In this document: positions 19,574-29,188 of the stretch, piece by piece
Numbering within the stretch: the first letter of the stretch is position 1
How the letters are laid out: each line of letters opens with the position of its first letter
NCBI RefSeq assembly: GCF_000368265.1
Contig: NZ_KB851219.1
Location: forward strand, 1,978,484 to 2,042,483
Length of the DNA: 64,000 nucleotides
Direction of reading: 5' to 3'
Origin: Acinetobacter brisouisimilis
GTDB taxonomy: Bacteria; Pseudomonadota; Gammaproteobacteria; Pseudomonadales; Moraxellaceae
Made by a program: the position numbers and the translations under genes
The notes under the pieces: generated by a model
Database searches by the model: none
Seen by the model: only the letters and a program-made list of their open reading frames with translations
Told to the model about the DNA's origin: nothing

Positions 19574-20824
19574 TTAATGCACTAAAGCATCCGCAATCGC
19601 TTCAACCAACTGCTGTGCGATTTCCTGCTTACTGGCTTTGGCAAGGTCACGTTTTGGTAACGCATGCTGTTGTGCAAAAAATACCGTCATGGCATTTTCA
19701 TCGGAAGCAAAACCAATGTCGCTACGTGACACGTCATTGCAGGCAATCATATCCAGTTTTTTCGCCACCAGTTTGCCTGCGGCATATTCTTCAACATTGC
19801 GGGTTTCTGCGGCAAAACCGACCATAAACGGGCGTTTCTGCTGCTGAGCAATAGTTGCGACAATATCGGGATTTTTAATCAATGAAACATCCAGTTCATC
19901 GCCCGATTTTTTAATTTTATGCTCGGCAACCTGCGCCACACGGTAATCTGCCACCGCAGCCGTGGCAATAAAAATATCACAGCCATATTCAAGCTGCTGC
20001 AAGCTTTGATCCAGCATTTCCAAAGCCGAATGTACATTCACCCGTTGCACACCATTTGGCGTATCGAGGTTCACAGGGCCTGCAATTAAAGTGACTTTTG
20101 CCCCTGCAGCATAGCAGGCACTGGCTAAAGCAAAACCCATCTTACCTGTACTGTGGTTAGAAATATAACGTACAGGATCAATCGCTTCACGGGTTGGCCC
20201 TGCGGTAATCATCACACGTTTGCCTGCCAGTAAACCAAATTTTTCAGCAATTGCACGCTGGGTCTGATGAAAATACAGTTTGACCTGTTCTGCCAGAAAC
20301 TCAGGTTCTGGCATACGTCCCAAACCAACATCACCACAGGCTTGTGACCCTGCCGCAGGCATAATCACATGCACACCATCTTCAACCAGCATCTGCAAAT
20401 TACGCTGGGTGGCTTTGGCTGCCCACATTTGCTGGTTCATGGCAGGAGCAACCCAGACAGGCGCTTTGATTGCCAGATATAAGGTGCTGAGCAGATCATC
20501 GGCTAGACCATGTGCAAACTTGGCCAGCGTGTCACAACTAGCAGGTGCAACCAGTAACAGGTCAGCCCAACGTGCCAGTTCAATGTGCCCCATTCCCGCT
20601 TCAGCTTCTGGATTGAGCAATTCGGTATGTACCGTATTGCCTGAAAGTGCCTGAAAAGTGAGTGGGGTAATAAACGCTTGCGCGCCATGAGTCATCACCA
20701 CACGGACATTAAAACCGTAGTCTTTTAGACGGCGAACCAGAATGGCGCTTTTGTATGCAGCGATACCGCCGGTTACAGCCAACAGAATGTTTTTGCTTGA
20801 AATTACGCTTACATCAAAGCTCAC
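19574..20824 (-). CDS. coaBC: Bifunctional phosphopantothenoylcysteine decarboxylase/synthetase
   Basis: CoaBC joins cysteine to 4'-phosphopantothenate (CoaB, C-terminal) and decarboxylates the product (CoaC, N-terminal), giving 4'-phosphopantetheine for coenzyme A. The 416-residue protein shows the flavin-binding TGGIAAYKS start, the PAMNQQMW motif and the substrate-recognition Cys in ACGDVGLGRM. The CoaB half has SNHSTGKMG and a Lys-rich AKKLDMIACNDVS region. It is divergent from radC across about 100 bases. Confidence 0.97.
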   Translation of the reverse strand: MSFDVSVISSKNILLAVTGGIAAYKSAILVRRLKDYGFNVRVVMTHGAQAFITPLTFQALSGNTVHTELLNPEAEAGMGHIELARWADLLLVAPASCDTLAKFAHGLADDLLSTLYLAIKAPVWVAPAMNQQMWAAKATQRNLQMLVEDGVHVIMPAAGSQACGDVGLGRMPEPEFLAEQVKLYFHQTQRAIAEKFGLLAGKRVMITAGPTREAIDPVRYISNHSTGKMGFALASACYAAGAKVTLIAGPVNLDTPNGVQRVNVHSALEMLDQSLQQLEYGCDIFIATAAVADYRVAQVAEHKIKKSGDELDVSLIKNPDIVATIAQQQKRPFMVGFAAETRNVEEYAAGKLVAKKLDMIACNDVSRSDIGFASDENAMTVFFAQQHALPKRDLAKASKQEIAQQLVEAIADALVH

Positions 20825-20926
20825 GAGGGGCTACCTTTGTGTTGCAGTGGCGCTCACAATAGCATTAAATATAACGAATCCCAAGTCATGGGAAAAACAA
20901 CAACGATTTATTTAGAATTAAAAAAT

Positions 20927-21637
20927 ATGAGTTTATCTAGCATTAAATCATGGCCTGAACAGGAACGCCCACGCGAACGATTATTAAACCAAGGCGCGAG
21001 CAGTTTATCCGATGCCGAATTACTGGCCATTTTTCTGCGCTCAGGTTCACAGCAATATTCTGCCGTAGAGCTTGCCCGTGTTCTGATTCAGCATTTTGAA
21101 GGGCTTGCGCCTGTTTTTGATGCTTCACTGAACGATTTATCCAATTTTCACGGCATTGGTCCAACAAAATACGCACAGCTTATGGCAGTCAAGGAACTGG
21201 GACGGCGTTATTTGAGCCAGAGCTATCGGTCACTGCGCCAAGCACTGGATTCATCGACCTTGGTCATGGACTATTTACGCTATGAACTGCAAGGTGAAAA
21301 ACAGGAAGTGTTTGCGGTGCTGTGTCTGGATGCCGAATTACATAAACTCGACTTTAAGAAATTATTCTTTGGTTCACTACAACACTGCAGCATTTCCATC
21401 AATCAACTGCTGCGCTATGCCATCTCTCAACACGCTGTACATATCGTGATTGCCCACACCCATCCCTTTGGTGTGGCGCAGCCTTCAGCTGCCGATTATG
21501 AATTGACAAAGCAGATTGCTACCGCCTGCCAACTGCTTGAAATCCAATTACTTGACCATTGCATTATTTCACCAACAGGTTCATTCTCTTTCGCGGAGCA
21601 ACAGCTTTTGCCTTCTCCTTCAGAGCTGAACAAGTGA
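20927..21637 (+). CDS. radC: RadC-family JAB1/MPN protein
   Basis: RadC-like proteins were linked to DNA repair, but their biochemical role is unsettled. The 236-residue product has the N-terminal RPRERLLNQGA and LSDAELLAIFLRSG blocks, a helix-hairpin-helix-like FHGIGPTKYAQL, and the JAB1 metalloprotease-like motif HTHPFG followed by Ser/Asp. The ATG at 20927 gives the conserved start MSLSSIKSWPEQERP; the frame stays open 30 codons upstream with another ATG at 20888. It is followed ten bases later by the bestrophin gene. Confidence 0.92.
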   Translation: MSLSSIKSWPEQERPRERLLNQGASSLSDAELLAIFLRSGSQQYSAVELARVLIQHFEGLAPVFDASLNDLSNFHGIGPTKYAQLMAVKELGRRYLSQSYRSLRQALDSSTLVMDYLRYELQGEKQEVFAVLCLDAELHKLDFKKLFFGSLQHCSISINQLLRYAISQHAVHIVIAHTHPFGVAQPSAADYELTKQIATACQLLEIQLLDHCIISPTGSFSFAEQQLLPSPSELNK

Positions 21638-21647
21638 TAGAAACCTT

Positions 21648-22559
21648 ATGATTATCCGTGATAAAAGTAATATTTTTAACCTGTTATTTTCTTGGAGAGG
21701 GACGATTTTACCCAAAGTCCTACCGTCTTTAGCGGTAGTGATGCTGGCTTCAACAGTGACTGCAACACTGACCTATTATGGCATGCTGCATGTGCCACAA
21801 GTCCCTGCGATTGGCTTTACCATTTTTGGGGTCATTCTGTCGATCTTTTTGGGCTTTCGTAACAATGCCTGCTATGACCGTTGGTGGGAAGGTCGCAAGC
21901 TCTGGGGTGCACTGATTGCCAATGCCCGCCATATGGATCGCGATACACGCGTCTTGTCACATGCACGCCGCGAACGGGTGATTCACCATGTGATTGTATT
22001 TGCCAACATGCTACGTGACCGTTTGCGCCATCAAACTGCCAACCCGACCCAACTACTTGAAACAGGGCGTTTAAATGAACATGCTGTGGAACGGCTCAAT
22101 CAGCATCTGAACGCACCACAATATACATTGGGGCTGATTCAGTGGGAGCTGATGCAAGCACTCAAAGACGGCGAAATTAGCGATATTTTGTATCAACAAG
22201 TCAACAGTCATGTGGTAGATATGGGCAATGTTCAGGCAGGCTGTGACCGAATTGCCAGCACCCCCTTACCTTTTTCTTATTCAGTGTTGCTGAACCGTAC
22301 CGTGTACTGTTTCTGCTTTCTGCTGCCTTTTAGTCTAGAGTCAATTTTAGGCTTGTGGACACCACTATTTGTCGGGATTCTGGCGTATTTGTTTTTGGGG
22401 CTCGATATGCTCAGCGCTGAACTTGAGGAGCCGTTTGGCACTCAAGACAACGATTTACCACTAGATTCGATTGTACGCCTCATCGAGCGTGAATTACTGA
22501 GCTCACTGGGTAAGCCAATCCCTGCCCCGATTCAGGTAGACAATCACAATTTGCTATAA
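21648..22559 (+). CDS. Bestrophin-family (UPF0187/YneE) channel protein
   Basis: Bacterial bestrophin homologues form pentameric ion channels in the inner membrane. The 303-residue protein shows the family N-terminus RDKSNIFNLLFSWRGT, the FRNNACYDRWWEGRKLWG segment and the C-terminal EEPFGTQDNDLPLD motif. Four hydrophobic segments are visible. It begins ten bases after radC and ends at a hairpin at 22570-22591. The ion selectivity is not predictable here. Confidence 0.92.
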   Translation: MIIRDKSNIFNLLFSWRGTILPKVLPSLAVVMLASTVTATLTYYGMLHVPQVPAIGFTIFGVILSIFLGFRNNACYDRWWEGRKLWGALIANARHMDRDTRVLSHARRERVIHHVIVFANMLRDRLRHQTANPTQLLETGRLNEHAVERLNQHLNAPQYTLGLIQWELMQALKDGEISDILYQQVNSHVVDMGNVQAGCDRIASTPLPFSYSVLLNRTVYCFCFLLPFSLESILGLWTPLFVGILAYLFLGLDMLSAELEEPFGTQDNDLPLDSIVRLIERELLSSLGKPIPAPIQVDNHNLL

Positions 22560-22569
22560 AAAATCATTA

Positions 22570-22591
22570 AATGCTCACATGAGCATTTTTT
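22570..22591 (+). terminator. Rho-independent terminator after the bestrophin gene
   Basis: An AATGCTCACATGAGCATT hairpin is followed by a T run. Confidence 0.75.
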
Positions 22592-22621
22592 CACTCCAAT
22601 AACCACTCAAGGAATGATGCT

Positions 22622-23245
22622 GTGATTAAAATTTTAGGTCGGGCAGACTCGATCAATGTCCGCAAAGTGCTTTGGCTCTGCGATGAATTAAATATTGCCT
22701 ATGAACGTGAAGATTGGGGACGTGGTTTTCAGTCACCTCAAGCACCAGAGTTTGTCAAACTCAACCCTAATGCCACCATTCCTGTGATCATTGATGGTGA
22801 TTTTGTACTTTGGCAGTCCAATTCAATTATTCGCTATTTAGCCAATGCTTATGTGGGGCAAAATCTTTATCCAACCAATGCCAAACAACGTGCCATCATC
22901 GATCAATGGATTGACTGGCAAGGCATTGAGCTGAATAACAGCTGGACGTATGCCCTGATGAATTTGTTTCGTCATTCGCCTGAACATCAAGATCCAAAGC
23001 TGGTGGAAAAAAGCATTCAGGCATGGAGCAAAATGATGAAGATAGTTGAGCAACAACTGGAAAAAACAGGGGCCTATATCACAGGCGAACATTTTTCTTT
23101 AGCCGATATTGTAATTGGGTTATCGGTACAGCGTTGGTACTTAACTCCTTTTGACAAACCAGATTACCCACAGGTGAAGCGTTATTATGAATTACTCAGT
23201 CAGCGTGAAGCCTATCTGCGCTGGGGCAATAATGGGCAAAATTAA
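22622..23245 (+). CDS. Glutathione S-transferase family protein
   Basis: The 207-residue protein has a thioredoxin-fold N-terminal domain (IKILGRADSINVRKVLW, with the NATIPVI cis-Pro loop and QSNSIIRYL glutathione-binding segment). It also has an all-helical C-terminal domain with FSLADIVIG. It probably conjugates glutathione to electrophiles; the substrate is unknown. The start is GTG at 22622 with AAGGA about eight bases upstream. Confidence 0.92.
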   Translation: MIKILGRADSINVRKVLWLCDELNIAYEREDWGRGFQSPQAPEFVKLNPNATIPVIIDGDFVLWQSNSIIRYLANAYVGQNLYPTNAKQRAIIDQWIDWQGIELNNSWTYALMNLFRHSPEHQDPKLVEKSIQAWSKMMKIVEQQLEKTGAYITGEHFSLADIVIGLSVQRWYLTPFDKPDYPQVKRYYELLSQREAYLRWGNNGQN

Positions 23246-23375
23246 TTGAAACATCTGTAACCTGTACTTTTCATCTCAATCTTTAAAAAATCTAAATCTG
23301 TTTTTGATGAATTGCCCCTAATCATTTTTGAGTGGCTTTGTATGCTTGATCTTTCTCCTTAAAATTAAGATCGCC

Positions 23376-23981
23376 ATGCAAGCCACCATCCTGTTCAGTA
23401 TGCTGATTTTCTCGTTCAGCATGTCCATTTCACCTGGCCCTATAAATATCACCATTCTTTCATCCAGTCTGATTTACGGGGTGAAAAAAACGTTGCCTTT
23501 CATTTCAGGAGCAACCATCGGATTTACATTGCTGCTGATTTTGATGGGGTTTGGCTTTTCCAAACTCCTCATACTTTATCCGTTTACGTTTAAGGGCTTA
23601 GCAGTGGTGGGAGCGCTATTTATTGGTTATACAGGCTACAAAATTTTAAGCTCATCCGCACAGATTCAAATCACTCACCCACATTCAGCACCTAAGTTTT
23701 ATCATGGTTTTCTGTTGCAATGGCTTAACCCTAAAGCGTGGATTGCATGTGCCTCAGGGGTCACACTTTTTTCTGTCCCAGATCGCTCTGCGCCATTAAT
23801 CATTTTTATTAGTCTGTATTTTTTAGTGTGTTACGGTTGTTTACTACTATGGGGAATGTTCGGGCAAAAACTGGCTCATATTGTCACGCACCCCACACGC
23901 ATAGGCATGTTAAATGTCATCATGGGCGGAGCTTTGATTATTGTGGCTCTCTCGATGCTGCTTCAGCTACTGAAGGATTAA
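23376..23981 (+). CDS. LysE-family transporter
   Basis: This 201-residue membrane protein begins MQATILFSMLIFSFSMSISPGP and has the SPGPINI motif and the LQWLNPKAWI segment typical of LysE/RhtB exporters, with about six hydrophobic helices. The ATG at 23376 is preferred to an in-frame TTG 16 codons upstream. Its last 44 bases overlap the end of the convergent LysR-type regulator gene. LysE exporters are often controlled by a linked LysR regulator, but here the genes are tail to tail, so regulation of this gene by that neighbour is only a guess. Confidence 0.88.
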   Translation: MQATILFSMLIFSFSMSISPGPINITILSSSLIYGVKKTLPFISGATIGFTLLLILMGFGFSKLLILYPFTFKGLAVVGALFIGYTGYKILSSSAQIQITHPHSAPKFYHGFLLQWLNPKAWIACASGVTLFSVPDRSAPLIIFISLYFLVCYGCLLLWGMFGQKLAHIVTHPTRIGMLNVIMGGALIIVALSMLLQLLKD

Positions 23982-24858
23982 ATGCTCGATAAACATATTG
24001 AATCAAGGTATAAGCAATACCGCTGATAGGAACATTTGCATGCCAAACCGCATACACACTGAGTGGTGGCAATCTCCACTCGGGTAAGACTTCGACAACT
24101 TGTCCTGTTTGTCGATCTGCTTGTGTTAATTCATCAGGTGGTGCAGCAAGCCCTGCATGTAGTTTAACCAATGCATATGACGCCTCCACGTTATTGACAT
24201 AAACTTGTGGCTGATAGCAAATTTCAACTTCTTCACCCGTCATACCATGCTGAAGCCTTCTCGAATTAGGGCGCATACTCAAACCAATCCATCGCATCTG
24301 TTGCAAGTCATCTGGCTGTTGAACAGGTGGATATTGGTCGATAAATTTTTGCGTCGCCACAATACGGCGTGGCAATCCAAACAGATATTTGGCTTTAAAT
24401 GCACTACTCGGTAATTCACCTATCCGAAATGCGACATCAATATTTTCTTCAATAATATCGCTACGCTGATCATCACAGGTAATCTGTAAGTTTAAATCGG
24501 AATACTGTTCAGCAAATGCCATGACATATCGCATAAATTGTCCGTGAATAAACACGGCAGGAATCGAGATGTGTAACTTCTGCTTGGTCATAAGTGAGCG
24601 CTGCTTAAACTCGCTCATTCCTGTTTCATACAGCTCCAAGATTGACTTTGCTGTTTCTAACAGTCGTTCACCATCATGGGTTAAGGTCATATTTCGCGTA
24701 TTGCGGTAGAATAATGCACACGCTAAATTTTTTTCGAGTTTATGCAAATGCTGACTGAGTGTAGCACTCGATAAACCCAGAACTTTTGCTGCTTTTGAAA
24801 TCGAGCCAAATTCTGCAATCTTGGCAAAAATAATTAAATAACGAATATCTTCAATCAT
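23938..24858 (-). CDS. LysR-type transcriptional regulator
   Basis: The 306-residue protein has an N-terminal winged helix-turn-helix (FGSISKAAKVLGLSSATLSQH, residues about 16-36) and a coinducer-binding domain. It resembles the DsdC/CrgA-like branch by its ARNMTLTHDGERLLE-type linker (here TRNMTLTHDGE). Target genes and inducer are unknown. Its 3' end overlaps the LysE gene by 44 bases, and the PHP phosphatase gene lies 38 bases upstream on the same strand. Confidence 0.92.
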   Translation of the reverse strand: MIEDIRYLIIFAKIAEFGSISKAAKVLGLSSATLSQHLHKLEKNLACALFYRNTRNMTLTHDGERLLETAKSILELYETGMSEFKQRSLMTKQKLHISIPAVFIHGQFMRYVMAFAEQYSDLNLQITCDDQRSDIIEENIDVAFRIGELPSSAFKAKYLFGLPRRIVATQKFIDQYPPVQQPDDLQQMRWIGLSMRPNSRRLQHGMTGEEVEICYQPQVYVNNVEASYALVKLHAGLAAPPDELTQADRQTGQVVEVLPEWRLPPLSVYAVWHANVPISGIAYTLIQYVYRAFNPSVAEAASREPQ

Positions 24859-24896
24859 TGTTTTTGTCTAATTCGTTGAAAACCATAGGTCCAGAT

Positions 24897-25748
24897 TTAA
24901 CGAAAACTCTCCCAAATCCCCACCTGTTCAGGTCTTGGACGTGGTGCTTGTCCAAGCTTGAGCCATGGCATATGTTCACCATGAAAATCACTACCGATAG
25001 AGACCTTTAAATTGTTTTGCGCAATCATGCGATCAACCATTTGCCGAGTCGACAGTGAGTCTATTTCAGGTGCAAGTTCAACGGCATCTCCTGCACTCTG
25101 GGCAAATAAATCAATCAAATATCGAGTATTGGTCGCAGACAAATCATAACGGGTCGGATGAGCCAGTATCGCAAAACCCTGTGCTTCATGAATCGACTGT
25201 ACGGTATCTTGAATACTCAAACCATCAAACTTGACATACGCAGGTTTACCTTCTTTTAAGAAGCGGTCAAAAGCTTGCTGCAAACGGCTGACCACACCAT
25301 TTTTGAGTAAGGCTTTGGCAATATGGCTGCGGGTAATCCGATCAGGCTGTTGCTCAACTTCCAGTAAAATTTCAGGATATAAATCAATTTTGACCAATTG
25401 CTGCAATTTTTCGCAAATACGCTGGGCACGTTCAGCCCGAATTTTCTGCTGCAGTTCTAAAACATATTCTAAAGGTTCAGGATTTTGCATATTCAGCGCG
25501 ATAATATGCACACTATAGCTTTTCTTGGTGGCAGGACGTGACCACTGGCTGGAAATTTCCACACCCGAAATTAACGAGATGCCATATTGCTCAGCCGCTT
25601 GTCTTGCCCGTTCAATTCCCTGCATCGAATCATGATCAGTTAAGGCAAGCACATCAATATTACGTTCGGCAGCCAGTGCCAAAAGCGCTTCTGGTGACAA
25701 AGTCCCATCAGAAATGTTGCTATGTGTATGTAAATCTATCACCTGCAT
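24897..25748 (-). CDS. PHP-domain phosphoesterase (RNase AM / YciV-like)
   Basis: Members of this family remove phosphate from 3',5'-nucleoside bisphosphates, and E. coli RNase AM trims the 5' ends of rRNA. The 283-residue protein has the PHP metal-binding motifs HTHSNISDG, LTDHDSM, GVEISS, the HPTRY block and GSDFHGE. It is divergent from yciB, the usual neighbourhood seen in enterobacteria (yciV near yciB/yciI). The LysR-type gene lies just downstream on the same strand. Confidence 0.92.
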   Translation of the reverse strand: MQVIDLHTHSNISDGTLSPEALLALAAERNIDVLALTDHDSMQGIERARQAAEQYGISLISGVEISSQWSRPATKKSYSVHIIALNMQNPEPLEYVLELQQKIRAERAQRICEKLQQLVKIDLYPEILLEVEQQPDRITRSHIAKALLKNGVVSRLQQAFDRFLKEGKPAYVKFDGLSIQDTVQSIHEAQGFAILAHPTRYDLSATNTRYLIDLFAQSAGDAVELAPEIDSLSTRQMVDRMIAQNNLKVSIGSDFHGEHMPWLKLGQAPRPRPEQVGIWESFR

Positions 25749-25792
25749 ATTTTATACTATGCCATTCTTGAAACTGGATTAGATACTCTAAC

Positions 25793-26407
25793 ATGAAAGC
25801 ACTTTTAGACTTTGTGCCGCTCATTATTTTCTTTTACTTATATAAGACTGTTGATCCGACCGACAAACATCATCCTTTACTCACTTTGATTGGTTCACCA
25901 GGCGGGATCGACAATAATAATATTCTGGCAGCAACCACAGGTCTGATTATTTCCATGTTAGTGGTTTACGGTGCATTATTTGTTTTCCAAAAATTCCGTT
26001 TAGATAAACAACAATGGATCGTGCTGTTTATGACGGTGATTTTTGGGGGCGTCACCTTACTCTTGAGCGATGATTTTTATATTCGTCTCAAAGCCGCACT
26101 TTTAAATCTGGTCTTTGCAGGTGCATTTGCACTCTCTCCATTTTTTACCAAAGATCGTAATACCCTGATTCAGCGCATGTTCGGCCCGATCCTTGAACTG
26201 ACCTCATCGGCATGGAAAAAACTCAATTATGCATGGGCAGCAATGTTTGTGGTGATGTCAGGTTTACATGTGTTCTTCGCATTTTTATTTGCACATGGCA
26301 AATATTGGGGAGAATTTACTGCATTTGGTGACATGATCGTGATGTTTTCTTTTATCATTATCCAGTTTGTCGTATTACGAAAACATTTCAAATCTCCAGA
26401 AGAGTAA
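25793..26407 (+). CDS. yciB: Inner-membrane septation protein A (YciB/IspZ)
   Basis: YciB is an inner-membrane protein linked to cell-envelope synthesis and septation. The 204-residue protein has five to six hydrophobic helices, starts MKALLDFVPLIIFFYLYK as in the family, and contains the DPTDKHHPL loop and NYAWAAMFVVM segment. It leads a same-strand run yciB, yciI, a signal-peptide protein and mnmC with gaps of 4-17 bases, probably one transcript. Confidence 0.95.
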   Translation: MKALLDFVPLIIFFYLYKTVDPTDKHHPLLTLIGSPGGIDNNNILAATTGLIISMLVVYGALFVFQKFRLDKQQWIVLFMTVIFGGVTLLLSDDFYIRLKAALLNLVFAGAFALSPFFTKDRNTLIQRMFGPILELTSSAWKKLNYAWAAMFVVMSGLHVFFAFLFAHGKYWGEFTAFGDMIVMFSFIIIQFVVLRKHFKSPEE

Positions 26408-26420
26408 ATCAGAGAAGATT

Positions 26421-26723
26421 ATGGCTTTATTTGTAGTATCCTGTACCGACCATGAAGGTACTCTTGAACAACGTATTGCATCCCGTCCTGCACATCTGGC
26501 TCGCCTTGAACAGCTCAATGCTGAAGGTCGTCTGATTCTTGCGGGCCCTATGCCCAAACAGCCAGGTAATCCACAAGCGGGATTTTATGGCAGCACCCTG
26601 ATCGTTGATTTTGATTCTCGTGAAGATCTCGACGACTGGCTGAAAGAAGAACCTTATCTCAAAGCAGGGGTTTATAGTCAGGTTGACGTTAAACCTTTCA
26701 TTCAAGTTTTCCCAAAAGGATAA
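26421..26723 (+). CDS. yciI: YciI-family protein
   Basis: The 100-residue protein has the YciI ferredoxin-like fold signatures RPAHLARLEQLNAEGRL with the conserved His and the LAGPMP loop, and a central Asp-rich strand. YciI proteins are small putative enzymes; the function of this one is unknown. The ATG at 26421 gives the usual length. It lies 13 bases after yciB, an arrangement also seen in other gammaproteobacteria. Confidence 0.93.
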   Translation: MALFVVSCTDHEGTLEQRIASRPAHLARLEQLNAEGRLILAGPMPKQPGNPQAGFYGSTLIVDFDSREDLDDWLKEEPYLKAGVYSQVDVKPFIQVFPKG

Positions 26724-26727
26724 AATC

Positions 26728-27228
26728 ATGCGTGTTGTTGTACCAAGCTTACTCAGCTTGCTTCTGCTTAGTTCTTCAGCATGGGCTGTTGAAACAGCAA
26801 CTCAGCCGCAAGCTGCTGCACCCACGGGTACAACAGCAACAGCCCCACCGACAACACAAAAACCTGCTACACTCGCACAGCCCGCAGCTAAACCTGCGGC
26901 TGCCAAACTCAATCAGCCTGCCCCAATTATGGAGCTGACACCTGCACAAATTGCCCAGAAAAAAGCCGAAGAAGATGCTCGCATTAAAGCATTAGTCAAA
27001 AACCAATCGACGCGTATGCAGCAATTGGAAAAAGCTAATCTGGATGCATTAGCACAAAACCAAGCCCTCCAGCTTAAAAATGACAATTTAAATGTACAGG
27101 TTCAGGTGTTACAAAGTGAACGTAGTGCTCAAATCTTTATGTATGGTGCAGCGACCATGGGCGTTGGGGTATTAATCGGCTTTCTGCTCGCAAGTTATAT
27201 TCATACCAAACGTCGTCGCCAGTGGTAA
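26728..27228 (+). CDS. Secreted/anchored protein with signal peptide, coiled coil and C-terminal helix
   Basis: The 166-residue product has a cleavable signal peptide (MRVVVPSLLSLLLLSSSAWA), an Ala/Pro/Thr-rich stretch to about residue 70, a predicted coiled coil (about 78-135, with KKAEEDARIKAL and a leucine/glutamine-rich heptad pattern), and a C-terminal transmembrane helix (about 140-160) followed by KRRRQW. This would place the coiled coil in the periplasm, anchored by its C-terminus. AAAGGA precedes the ATG. It sits between yciI and mnmC and I recognise no family. Confidence 0.8.
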   Translation: MRVVVPSLLSLLLLSSSAWAVETATQPQAAAPTGTTATAPPTTQKPATLAQPAAKPAAAKLNQPAPIMELTPAQIAQKKAEEDARIKALVKNQSTRMQQLEKANLDALAQNQALQLKNDNLNVQVQVLQSERSAQIFMYGAATMGVGVLIGFLLASYIHTKRRRQW

Positions 27229-27245
27229 ATCTGAGGTAATTTTGC

Positions 27246-29126
27246 ATGTTTAGTGCAATTGAAACGGCTGAGCTGGATTGGCAGCAGGTCGATGGCATTG
27301 ATGTACCCATTTCCAAACAATTTGGCGATGTCTATTTTTCCAAAGACAATGGCTTACTCGAAACTCGCCACGTTTTTCTCAATGGCAATGATTTAACTGA
27401 ACGTCTGTCACAGCTTGATGACTATGCATATTTTTGTGTCGGTGAAACAGGTTTTGGTACAGGTTTAAATATTCTGGCCTTGTGGCAACTGTGGCAGCAA
27501 GTACGCCCCAATAATCACAGCCATTTGCATGCCATCAGTGTCGAAAAATTTCCACTATCCAAAACTGACTTGATTCGAGCGCTCAATGCATGGGAAGAGC
27601 TACGTCCTTTGGCTGAGCAGCTACTTGCCCAATATCCCCTACCGATTTCAGGCTGTCATCACCTTAATTTTCCAGAAGAACGCTTTAGCCTCGATTTATG
27701 GCTCGGCGATGCCGAAGACGTGTTTCCGATTATGCCGAAAACCTGTCAGGTCAATGCTTGGTTTTTAGATGGCTTTGCACCTTCATGCAATCCTGAACTG
27801 TGGCAGCAAAATGTACTGGATCAAATTATCCGGCTGTCAGATGTCGGTACAACTTTTGCCTCGTTTAGTGTTGCAGGTATCCTCAAACGTGGCTTAAAAC
27901 AGCATGGCATACAGATCTCTCGTCCACGCGGTTTTATGCACAAACGGGAAATGCTCAAAGGCATTTGGGCCGCCGAAGAACAGACTTCGCAACAGCCACA
28001 ACCCAAACCGACTCAAAAGACCATTGCAGTCTTAGGCGCGGGGATTGCAGGCTTATCTACGGCATGGGCTTTTGCACAGCGCGGTCACAAGGTACATCTG
28101 TTTGATGGTAATGGTCCACTCTCAGGCGGCTCAGGTAATCCTTTAGCCTTGCTCAATCCAAAGCTTTGTCCGATTCAACAAAGCCATGAACATCTGATGT
28201 TGGTGAGCTGGCAATATGCCCTACGGCATTATCCGCAATTTCAAGCCTTTCGCCCGTTACAGGTCAGCCAGTTTGATCTCAAAGCCAATGGTGAGCTGGC
28301 AAAACTGCCTGACCAATATCCTGAAGGTTTACTGACAGCACAAACGCATCCTGAATTGAACAGCGTGTTCTCAGGGATTACTTTAACTCAGGCAGGTGCC
28401 GTGTCCCCGCATCAACTGCGCGATGAGATTTTGGCACATAAGAATATTCATTTTCATCCACAGCACATCACAGCATTGAGTCATAACACACCAGTTCAGT
28501 TGCTGGATCAACAGCTCTCTGTATTGCTTGAAGCAGATCACGTGATTGTGTGCTGTGCGCTAGATAATGCCCAGTTCTTTGAAAACTACCCTGGACTAAA
28601 ACCAATTCGTGGGCAAGTCAGCTGGGTTAACAATGCAGCGCAACCTTTAGCGACAGATCAAGCGTATAGCTATGGTGGTTATTGTATGCAGCTCAATGCG
28701 CAAGAACTGATTCTAGGCGCATCGTTTCATCCACAGCGGGATGATGTTGATGTTCTTGAAGCTGACCATCAGCATAATCTGGAATTATTGCAGCAGCTCA
28801 GCCCAGAATATGCCGCAATGCTACCAGCGATCAACTCTTGGCAAGGACGTGCCTCGTTACGTGCACAAAGTCAGGATTATTTTCCATTGCTAGGTAAACC
28901 AAATGCTGAACGTGAAGTGTATAGCTTTGCAGGATTAGGTTCAAAAGGCTTTTTATATGCACCGTTGTGTGCTGAGATTTTAGCAGCTGAGATTCTTGGA
29001 GAGGCTTGTCCTGTACCAATGACTTTACGTCAAAAATTACAGCTACAACGCTTTCAGAAAAAATTGAAGGTCAAAAAGCCCTATTTTGTGAAAGAAGTGA
29101 AAACCGACGAGAAAAAAGAATTGTAA
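27246..29126 (+). CDS. mnmC: Bifunctional tRNA mnm5s2U biosynthesis protein MnmC
   Basis: MnmC completes 5-methylaminomethyl-2-thiouridine at the wobble base of certain tRNAs. Its FAD domain removes the carboxymethyl group and its methyltransferase domain adds the methyl. In this 626-residue protein the N-terminal methyltransferase shows GETGFGTGLN (SAM loop) and WFLDGFAP. The C-terminal oxidoreductase has the dinucleotide motif GAGIAGLSTA near residue 264 and SGNPLALLNPK. It ends the yciB-yciI run and is followed by a bidirectional hairpin. Confidence 0.96.
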   Translation: MFSAIETAELDWQQVDGIDVPISKQFGDVYFSKDNGLLETRHVFLNGNDLTERLSQLDDYAYFCVGETGFGTGLNILALWQLWQQVRPNNHSHLHAISVEKFPLSKTDLIRALNAWEELRPLAEQLLAQYPLPISGCHHLNFPEERFSLDLWLGDAEDVFPIMPKTCQVNAWFLDGFAPSCNPELWQQNVLDQIIRLSDVGTTFASFSVAGILKRGLKQHGIQISRPRGFMHKREMLKGIWAAEEQTSQQPQPKPTQKTIAVLGAGIAGLSTAWAFAQRGHKVHLFDGNGPLSGGSGNPLALLNPKLCPIQQSHEHLMLVSWQYALRHYPQFQAFRPLQVSQFDLKANGELAKLPDQYPEGLLTAQTHPELNSVFSGITLTQAGAVSPHQLRDEILAHKNIHFHPQHITALSHNTPVQLLDQQLSVLLEADHVIVCCALDNAQFFENYPGLKPIRGQVSWVNNAAQPLATDQAYSYGGYCMQLNAQELILGASFHPQRDDVDVLEADHQHNLELLQQLSPEYAAMLPAINSWQGRASLRAQSQDYFPLLGKPNAEREVYSFAGLGSKGFLYAPLCAEILAAEILGEACPVPMTLRQKLQLQRFQKKLKVKKPYFVKEVKTDEKKEL

Positions 29127-29150
29127 AATTTATTATGATTATTTTTCTTT

Positions 29151-29182
29151 AAACCGCACCTTTAGCTAAGGTGCGGTTTTTA
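29151..29182. terminator. Bidirectional rho-independent terminator
   Basis: An ACCGCACCTT-TAGC-TAAGGTGCGGT hairpin with A and T runs lies between convergent mnmC and the rhodanese gene. Confidence 0.88.
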
Positions 29183-29188
29183 TTTGCT